From Perilla frutescens (Eukaryota; Streptophyta; Magnoliopsida; Lamiales; Lamiaceae), in NCBI GenBank assembly GCA_026008535.1, contig BRKX01000004.1:32740501-32804500 (forward strand): a stretch of 64,000 bases of DNA, read 5' to 3'. Both the position numbers and the translations under genes were made by a program. Positions 56,638-64,000 of this stretch are shown here, piece by piece. The first letter of the stretch is position 1. Each line of letters starts with the position of its first letter. The notes beneath the pieces are model-generated. The model did not search any database. It was not told the DNA's origin and saw only the letters and a list, made by a program, of their open reading frames with translations.

Positions 56638-57984
56638 TGATAGGACATATTCTACTTGTTATTATCACGGTTTTTTGGTGCCTTTGATCCTTATTATTTA
56701 GTCCCTAGTTGTGTATTTTGGATATATGATGTGTTGTTGAGTTGTGTAGGGATATAGTGTAAAAGTGGAGAAAAGAGGCAGGTTTTGGGAATGAAAAGCT
56801 ACAACTGAAGAAAAGGAAGAATTTCGAGCTTGGCAAGCTACAAGGGCATGCAGCTGGATGATGGAAGCAGAGATCTGGAAGCTTGGCCCAGAATGAGTCT
56901 TGGGCTTGTTAAAGCCCAGTTCTCGGCCCGCGCGCAAACCTAGACGCGGAAACCTCTCTTTACCACCTTTTGAAGTATTTTGCATGGGAATTAACTAGTT
57001 TAGGATCTTATTTCCTTTTAGAGACTTTAGTTTTATGGATTGTAATTATATATTAGGTATTTGAGTTTATTTTTCCAGGATCGTACACGCTAGAAACACA
57101 GAAACAAACAGCTTTAATCCACTTTTATTTTCTCTTCTTTTCGATATTGTCATAGCGCTATTATACAACTTTTGGTTGCTCGATCCAAGCATGCAAGTTA
57201 GCTAATTCATTCGTATTCCGGTGATGACGATGAAGCTCCGCTTATATAACTGTGAGATCTAATTGTTGTTTATAATTAATTGATGCATGTATCTGTTATT
57301 CTTGGATTTCGGGTCGTAATTATTCTAAGTCTATCGAGTAGTTGCAAATATTTGGTAGGTTGTGATTAATTACTAGCCAATTTAAATCGGCCATACGTAA
57401 TCGTGGTTTAGGTTTAATAAGTGGTAAAACGGTCGCTCAAAGGCTAGGGGAATAACGGAGTTAATTTTACAGTCCTGTGTCAGAGTCTGTAATTTAAGAA
57501 TCGGGTCTTTCTTGTGCTCATTGCTGTCGGCTCATTAAACTCATAGAGCGTCTCTTACAGTTGTCAGTCGATTAGGAAAGTAATTAATGAAGCTTCTTCT
57601 TAATTATCGAAACAGTATGGAGAGATGAGGTCATGCCAGAAGCGTCTTCAGTGACTATAACTGATTTGCATGGTTTAATTAATTAATTCTTGCATCTGTG
57701 ATCGGCGTTATAAGTGGAGTGGAGTTTGTTGGATCCAGAATACCCTTTTATCATTGGTTTAATTCAGTTCGTTTGCATAAGTATTTTCTTTAGTTTGTAT
57801 TCCATTCTTCAATTTATTTTGTTATAAAATTCACGCGATTCTGGAGGTTTGGGCACGCAGACTGAAAGTCAAGAGTAATCCTCGCTGGTCCTTTGGGATA
57901 CGATCCTGCTTGCCACTGTACTCTGCAGTGTGGGCTTGCTGATGAAAGTCAGAACATTTATTTTTGGTGAAAAATGACGCACCA
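56638..57984 (+). mobile_element. H 5' LTR
   Basis: It starts TGATAGGACATATTC at the point where similarity to pol of G ends, and finishes GACGCACCA, five bases before the primer site (1347 bp). It lacks the GC-rich module of the F/G/A family. Confidence 0.82.
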
Positions 57985-57989
57985 AATTT

Positions 57990-58006
57990 TGGCGCCGTTG
58001 CCGGGG
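57990..58006 (+). other. Primer binding site, H
   Basis: TGGCGCCGTTGCCGGGG, an exact Athila/Tat Asp-tRNA primer site. Confidence 0.9.
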
Positions 58007-58073
58007 ATCGGTTTAAAGCAGTGCTTACTCGAAATTTTCAGTTTGTTATTTATTTGTTTAATTTTTCTTGTCT

Positions 58074-59521
58074 ATGACCCGTTCCTCTGCAGATGAAAAT
58101 TTAGTTTTCGATCCAGAGCCAGAGAGAACATTGCACCGGTTGAGGAAGAATACTAAGGAGTCTACAAAGACTCTCGAAGCTGATCAACACCTCGACATGG
58201 CTAATAATGAAAATCCACCGAACCCGCAAGACCTTGCCGCAGGAAGAGCTCTCATTCATGCTAACGTAGCTGATCATGGACCTGATCATGAGCCTCTCAT
58301 CAGGGAAATCGATCATCTTCGGAGTAATAGACCCATCTGCATCGTGCTGCCCCCGATTGCCAACAATGCGGAGATCCGACCTGTATTCATCCAAGTGTTA
58401 CCGAAGTTTGGTGATTTACCGGGAGAAAGTGAACACAAACATTTGTCTGAATTTGATCTCGTGTGCTCAACTTTGCGACCTACTGGTTTTACTGCTAATA
58501 ACCTAAGGTTACTCACTTTCTCTCACAATTAGAAGGACAATTCCTGCGAAAGTTCTTTCCTGAGACTCGAGCTACAAATTTGAGAATGGCTATCAGTAGC
58601 ATCAAACAAAAGCCGAATGAAAGCTTGGCCGAATACTGGGAGAGATTTCAACAGCTTTGCCGTAAATGCCCAGACCATGGCTTCACTGATTATCAGCTTC
58701 TGACTAATTACTTTTACCGTGGCATGTCTTCTTTTGATAGAAAAATCGTCGATGCTGCCAGCGGGGGATCTCTTATCAATAAAACCCTCGGCGAGGCCAA
58801 ACAGCTCATAATCGACATGGCTTCTGGAAGACAGCAATACGAAGAAGAAGATGACAGCAGACATCGAGGCTTAGCTGTGGCACACGCAAGACCAAACCAC
58901 TACGGATTGTGTTCTGAGCATGGGCATTTCACTGACGAGTGTCCAAATTTGCATGAGCCACCTACTGAACAAGCTTGTTACGGATCAGGCGATGCACAGT
59001 AAGATGCTCTCAGAGGAATCAATTATGATGCCCAACAAGGAGACAATTTCAGAAGGAAGCGGAATAATGATCCTTATTCCAATTCCTACAACCCCGGTTG
59101 GTGAGATCATCCCAATTTTCGTTGGAGACAGCCTGGAGATCCACCTGCAGCAGAAGACTTGCCACCGAGACCCCCAAAGGGTGAGCCGTATGCCCATGCA
59201 GATCATTCCATAGCATCTATGAGTTAGATCATGAAGAGTCTGGAGCAAAGCACCAATCTAGTGAGCAGCCTAGCGCAGAGTCAAAAGGCCTTTCAGCAAG
59301 AGACGCAAGCCGCTTTAGGCAGCATGGGCACACAGATCACTCAGCTTGCCACCCAATTGAACAAGCTGCAAGGGCACACCGGGAAATTACCATCTCAAGC
59401 AGAGCAGAATCCGAGAGGAAATGTCAGTGTTGTGACTCTTCGGAATGGGAAAGAATTAATAGAGACTGAGAAAACAGAAGCAATACAACCATACGCTGAA
59501 TGGGCAAACTGCAGAAGCTGA
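58074..59521 (+). pseudogene. H gag, broken
   Basis: ATG 58074 (MTRSSADENLVFDPEPERTL), then PIANNAEIRPVFIQVLPKFG and HKHLSEFDLVCSTLRPTG. A short deletion with a frame change near 58520 removes part of the gag core. It resumes with QFLRKFFPETRA, NESLAEYWERFQQLC, QLLTNYFYRGM and AASGGSL. A zinc-knuckle-like CSEHGHFTDECP lies near 58913. Stops at about 59000, 59105 and 59226, then a coiled-coil-like segment (LEQSTNLVSSLAQSQKAFQQ, MGTQITQLATQLNKLQ) ending at 59519. Role as for other gag proteins. Confidence 0.88.
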
Positions 59522-61697
59522 CGACAGATCCCACGATAAGGGCACATATCCTGCCGCATAGATTGCTCCTAATGAGGTACAGATTTTGTCTAAATCTCCT
59601 AACCCTATTAATGCAGCTCCTTTTCCTTCTAGGTTAGCACGACACAAGAAAGAAGAAGATGAAAAAGAGATCTTTGAGCTTTTCAAGAAAGTCGAGATCA
59701 ACTTACCTCTGATCAATGCTATCAAGCAAGTCCCTCGATACGCAAAGTTCTTGAAGGAGCTGTGTGCCAAAAAGATAAGGTATGGAAGAGATGTAAAAAT
59801 CAAGGTAGGCAAAAATGTCTCGGCCATAATTCAGCGGAAGTTGCCTCAAAAGTGTCGAGATCCAGGTATGTTCACTATCCCTTGCATCATTGGGAGTAAA
59901 AAGGTAGAAAAAGTCATGTTAGACTTAGGAGCATCTATTAATGTTATGCATTTCTCTGTTTATAAAGAGTTACAGCTAGGTCCGATGAAAGATACTCGAG
60001 TTATCATTCAATTAGCCGATATGTCCAATGCATACCCTAGAGGTGTAGTAGAGGATGTCTTAGTTAAGGTGAATGAATTGATCTTTCCTGTTGATTTCTA
60101 CATTGTTGACATGGATGATACATTGTCTGCACATAGATCTTTAATTTTGCTGGGCCGCCCATTCATGAAAACTGCACGCACAAAGATTGATGTAGACAAA
60201 GGAATGATGATTTTTGAATTTGATGGGGATGTTGTCACATTTAATATATTCAAAGCTATGAAACATGTCGAAGACCTCGAAGCACTTTTTATGGTTGGTG
60301 TTCTCGATTCCATTACTGATGATTTTCTTGAGTGCAATTTCAGGAATGACAGTTTAGAGCAGGTACTTTATGGAGGGATACCCGACCACATTGCAGATTC
60401 AGAAGAGGAAAAAGAGATCCGGGAACTCATACAGCAGTTATACGCTGCCAATGAATTTCCTGTCAGAAATGCAGCCGGCCGTTTGCCCTTGCTGCCCATC
60501 ACGGAACCCATTCTTCCATCTCATGTGAAGGCCCCGACTTTGGAGTTGAAGGTTCTTCCCAAGCACCTGAAATACGCCTACCTGGGCGAAGCAGATACTC
60601 TACCTGTCATCGTGAATAAAGACCTTACCGCAGCCCAGGAAACACAACTAGTTACTCTCTTGAAGAAACACAGAGGGGCTATTGGCTGGACTCTCGCCGA
60701 CATCAAGGGGATCAACCCCGACATCTGCATGCACCGCATATTTCTGGAGGAAAATCATAAACCATGCCGCGACCCTCAGAGAAAATTGAACCCAGTCATG
60801 AAAGAAGTGGTGTTGAAAGAGATTCTGAAGTTGCTCCAATTGGGAATCATTTACCCAATCTCCGACAGTGTTTGGGTCAATCCTGTGCATGTAGTTCCAA
60901 AGAAGTCTGGATTCCAGCTCGTGAAGAATGAGAGCAATGAGTTGATACCGATGAGGCTGCAAACAGGGTGGCGGATGTGCATTGATTTCCGGAAATTAAA
61001 TGATGCCACACGCAAGGATCACTTCCCGTTGCCTTTTATTGATGAGATGCTCGAGAGATTAGCTGGGAAATCCTATTTCTGCTTTCTAGATGGCTACTCC
61101 GGCTACTTCCAGATTTTCGTAGCTCAAGAAGACCAAGAAAAGACGACCTTCACTTGTCCATTTGGGACCTTTGCTTGCCGGAATATGCCTTTTGGTTTGT
61201 GCAACGCCCCTGGCACCTTCCAACGATGTATGATGAGTATCTTTTCCAATTTGATAGAGAGCTACATCGGAATTTTTATGGATGACTTTACAGTCCATGG
61301 CGACTCTTTCGAGCAGTGCATGGAGCATTTAGACAAAGTCCTTCACTGGTGTGTTGAGACAGATCTAGTTTTGAACTTCGAGAAGTGCCATTTCATGGTC
61401 CAACAAGGAATTGTGCTCGGGCATGTCATATCTGCGAAGAGAATCGAAGTAGATCGAGCAAAGATCGACTTAATCGCAAAGCTGCCGTACCCCTCCAATG
61501 AGAAAGAAATTCGAGCCTTCTTAGGCCATGCCGGTTTCTACCGCCGATTCATTCAAGATTTTTCAAAGATAGCTCAACCCATGACAAAGCTGCTGCAAAA
61601 GGATGCCCCGTTTATCTTTGATGACAAGTGTAAAGAAGCTTTCGACTTGTTGAAGGAGAAGCTGACTTCTGCCCCGATCATTCAACCACCGCAGTAG
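59522..61697 (+). pseudogene. H protease and reverse transcriptase, long open frame
   Basis: An open frame of about 700 codons (59589-61697) is the best preserved coding stretch here. Order: PFPSRLARHK, INLPLINAIKQVPRYAKFLK, protease with MLDLGASINVMHFSVYK (about 59920-59970) and LLGRPFMKTARTKID; connection; RT with VLKEILKLLQLGIIYPI, WVNPVHVVPKKSG, GWRMCIDFRKLNDATRKDHF (near 60970), FGTFACRNMPFGLCNAPG, FMDDFTVHG with both catalytic Asp (near 61277), LGHVISAKRIEVD and IRAFLGHAGFYRRFIQDFSK. It ends at TAG 61695, where Trp is usual (PPQ then stop). Upstream linkage to gag is broken. Confidence 0.92.
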
Positions 61698-63441
61698 GGC
61701 CTCCTATTCGAGCTCATGTGCGACGCCAGTGACTATGCTATTGGAGCTGTCCTTGGACAAAAGATTGAGAAGCACAGTCATGTTATTTACTATGCTTCGA
61801 AAACTCTCAACCCGGCTCAGTGCAACTACACAACTACCGAAAAAGAGCTTCTTGTCGTGGTGTTCACTTGTGAGAAATTTCGATCCTACATTGTTAGATC
61901 CAAAGTTGTAGTGTACACTGATCACGCTGCCCTCAAGTATCTCCTGTCCAAAAAAGAGTCTAAACCACGTCTAATTCGTTGGATTCTCCCTCCTACAAGA
62001 ATTTGATTTGGAAATTAAAGACAAGAAGGGAGCCGAGAATCATGTTGCAGACCATTTGAGTAGACTGTTGACTGCATCCGACGGTATGCCCATACCGGAC
62101 GATTTTCCCGATGAGCTTCTTCTTGCCGTTGCAGAAAGGGCACCCTGGTACGCTGACTTGGTGAATTTTCTCACAACGGGAATTTTCCCCAAGGGCTTCT
62201 AATCCTCCAGAAAAAACAAGTTGAAGAGCCAAGCCAAATATTTCATCTGGGACGAGCCCTATTTGTGGAAGACTTGTGCCGATCAAGTCATTCGACACTG
62301 TATTCCTGAGGAAGAGATTCCATCCATCCTCCATTTCTGTCATGCCCACGCATGTGGCGGCCACTTTGGCCCAAGAAGAACAGCCCGCAAGGTGTTAGAC
62401 TGTGGATTTTATTGGGAAACCATCTTCAAAGACGCCTACTTCTTTTGCAAAAATTGTGATCGTTGCCAACGCCTTGGTAACATTTCTTCAAGGAACGAGA
62501 TGCCTCAAGTTCCCATTTTGATTTGCGAAATTTTTGATGTTTGGGGCATGGATTTCATGGGCCTTTTTCCAAGCTCTTTCGGCCACTCCTACATTCTTTT
62601 AGCATTCGACTACGTTTCCAAGTGGGTTGAAGTTAAAGCTACCCCAACCAATGATTCTAAGGTCGTTGCCAAATTTCTCAAGGCTCAAATTTTTCAACGC
62701 TTTTGTGTTCCTCGAGCTATCATCAATGACCAAGGCACGCACTTTTGCAAACGAACCTTAGAAGCGCTGTTCAAGAAGTATGGAGTCACCCATCGAGTTG
62801 CTACGACATACCACCCGCAGTCCAATGGCCAGGCTGAAGTTTCCAATCGAGAGATCAAAAACATTCTAGAAAAGACCGTATGCCCAAACCGCAAGGATTG
62901 GAGCCTATGACTAGATGATGTTGCATGGGTATACCGCACGGCTTTCAAAACGCCTATCGGAATGTCCCCTTATCGTCTGATTTTCGGGAAACAGTGCCAT
63001 CTTCCAGTGGAGCTGGAACATCGAGCTTTTTGGGCTGTGAAATAATGCAACTTGGATCCTCGACTGGCCGGTCATAAACGCCGCTATCAGTTACAAGAGC
63101 TCGAAGAAATCCATTTGGAGGCCTATGATAGTGCAAGTTATTACAAAGATCGTACCAAGCTACTGCACGACAAATATATTCGGAGGAAAAATTTTGAGGT
63201 TGGTCAGCAGGTGTTACTTTTTAATGCTCGCCTTCGTCTCATGCCCGGTAAGCTCAAATCTCGCTGGTTGGGTCCCTTTGAAGTCGTATCTGTCAGTCCA
63301 CATGGAGCGGTGGAAATTCACAGTTTGGATACTCACAAGGTATTAAAGGTGAACAGCCAGTTGCTCAAGCCATATTGTGCCGACATCCCTTTCTCCAGTT
63401 TTGATGGGGTTGATCTTGCAGCCCCGATGATTCAACACTAA
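61698..63441 (+). pseudogene. H RNase H and integrase
   Basis: RNase H: MCDASDYAIGAVLGQ, TEKELLVVVF, YTDHAALKYLL. A one-base insertion near 61990 shifts the frame, then EIKDKKGAENHVADHLSRL. Integrase: zinc site (CHAHACGGHFGP, CDRCQR), GMDFMGLF, INDQGTHF and QAEVSNRE with all three catalytic acids, ending with the tail RYQLQELEEIHLEAYDSA, KLKSRWLGPFEV and MIQH before TAA at 63439. Stops at 62200, 62908 and 63043. It would integrate element DNA if repaired by complementation. Confidence 0.9.
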
Positions 63442-63485
63442 CTGCTCCACGCCGTCGAGCCCTCGACGTTAACTAACAGTGCTTC

Positions 63486-63501
63486 TCGGGAGGCAACCCG
63501 A
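63486..63501 (+). other. AGGCAA hairpin, element H
   Basis: TCGGG-AGGCAA-CCCGA lies 45 bases after the integrase stop. The loop is the same as in F/G/A but the stem sequence differs, with pairing preserved. Confidence 0.75.
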
Positions 63502-63964
63502 TTTCTGGTTCCTTTGTTCTGTTATTTTTCAATTTCGCTGTATTTTTTTAATTGCTTTACTTTTTTAATTTTTCTGTCTGCAATCTCCTTCTATATATAA
63601 AAAAAATTAGAAAATTAAAAAAAAAAAAAACATGGCAATTGGGGAGGCACCATCGTGTTCTACGCCGCATGGGCACACAGCATCCGGGAGAGCGGTTTTG
63701 GAAGTAACCGCTAATTCAAGTGTGGGGGGGGGCAATTTTGGAAATTTCATTTTATTTGCAGGGACCTTAATGCAATTACCCCAAAGTCAATTTGGGAAAT
63801 TTTTGCCCTAACCCCCAATTCAATTTAACCCCATACTTGGCAACTTTCTTCTCATTCAAAATTTTACTCTCTTTTTTGCAGAAGTTACCCAACTCTTCCT
63901 CTTCCCGCCTCGCCCCAACCGCCAACGCCGATCACTCTTCCGACCTCCGTCACCGTCAACGACC
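63502..63964 (+). other. H pol-env spacer
   Basis: A pyrimidine-rich stretch, an A-rich run (63600-63630), the polypurine-like tract AAGTGTGGGGGGGGG (63718-63732), and CTCTTTTTTGCAG at 63869-63881, a good 3' splice-site match 84 bases before the next ATG. No GC-rich module. No gene. Confidence 0.55.
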
Positions 63965-64000
63965 ATGGGTAAGAAGCGCCCTTCCACCGCCAAGCGCAAA
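63965..64000 (+). CDS. H env-position protein, first 12 codons (runs off the window)
   Basis: ATG 63965 (GACCATGGG context) opens MGKKRPSTAKRK to the window end. The basic start resembles the Lys-rich N-terminus of the F copy. Identity rests on position alone. Confidence 0.5.
   Translation, partial: MGKKRPSTAKRK

Larger units (their letters stand above)
56638..64000 (+). mobile_element. Element H: Athila-type retrotransposon (5' LTR to env-position gene start)
   Basis: A second Athila lineage inserted in the pol of G. LTR 56638-57984, Asp-tRNA primer site, gag, protease, RT, RNase H, integrase, AGGCAA hairpin, polypurine-like tract, and the first codons of an env-position frame at the window edge. 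Its LTR shares no obvious sequence with the LTRs of F, G or A. Its 3' LTR should lie beyond 64000. Confidence 0.92.

Overview
This window is plant nuclear DNA made almost entirely of nested Ty3/gypsy LTR retrotransposons. I found no ordinary host gene. The evidence is chromovirus integrases with chromodomain tails and Met-tRNA primer sites (TGGTATCAGAGC), Athila-type gag/pol/env-like reading frames with Asp-tRNA primer sites (TGGCGCCGTTGCCGGGG), plant-type LTR ends (TGTAACACCCC...GGGGCGTTACA), and 5-bp target-site duplications (TSDs). The background is AT-rich with GC-rich islands. A flowering plant, probably a eudicot, is likely; the species cannot be told from the sequence.

Nesting (letters are my own). 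C is a chromovirus on the minus strand; its 3' LTR (32432-35318) and pol (35345-38619) form the base layer. D, a plus-strand chromovirus, sits in the LTR of C; only its integrase tail (1-870) and its 3' LTR (888-3756 and 31969-32431) are in the window. A, a coding-less Athila relative, sits in the LTR of D (3757-31963, TSD GCTGC). A is split by three later insertions: E1, a decayed chromovirus (5710-15423); B, a very young chromovirus deletion derivative with apparently identical LTRs (18328-25122, TSD GAATC); and S, a solo LTR (25861-28388, TSD TGGGC). On the other side, G, a minus-strand Athila element, sits in the protease of C (from 38620 rightward). G is split by F, a near full-length Athila element (42066-54258, TSD GTTGT), and by H, another Athila element (56638 to the window end).

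The coding content is gag, protease, reverse transcriptase (RT), RNase H, integrase (IN) and an env-position plant-transposon protein, all broken by stops, frameshifts or deletions. The longest surviving frame is the protease-RT of H (about 700 codons). Many stops lie where a related copy has Gln or Trp, as expected from cytosine deamination in silenced DNA.

The most unusual structures are noncoding. (1) A has the layout LTR-INT-LTR-INT followed by a 950-bp inverted copy of its own interior. Its right terminus is not an LTR end: it lies exactly where a second, internal polypurine tract would start plus-strand DNA, yet it is flanked by a perfect TSD. (2) The LTR of C carries eight tRNA-like modules with A and B boxes at tRNA spacing, mostly on a ~152-bp period. 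(3) A hairpin with an AGGCAA loop and a covarying stem lies between integrase and the env-like gene in every Athila-type element seen, and survives in coding-less A. (4) The LTR of B carries two arrays of short hairpins, one with GNRA-type loops and a compensatory stem change. (5) GC-rich modules with the same lead-in occur both in LTRs and in the pol-env spacer.
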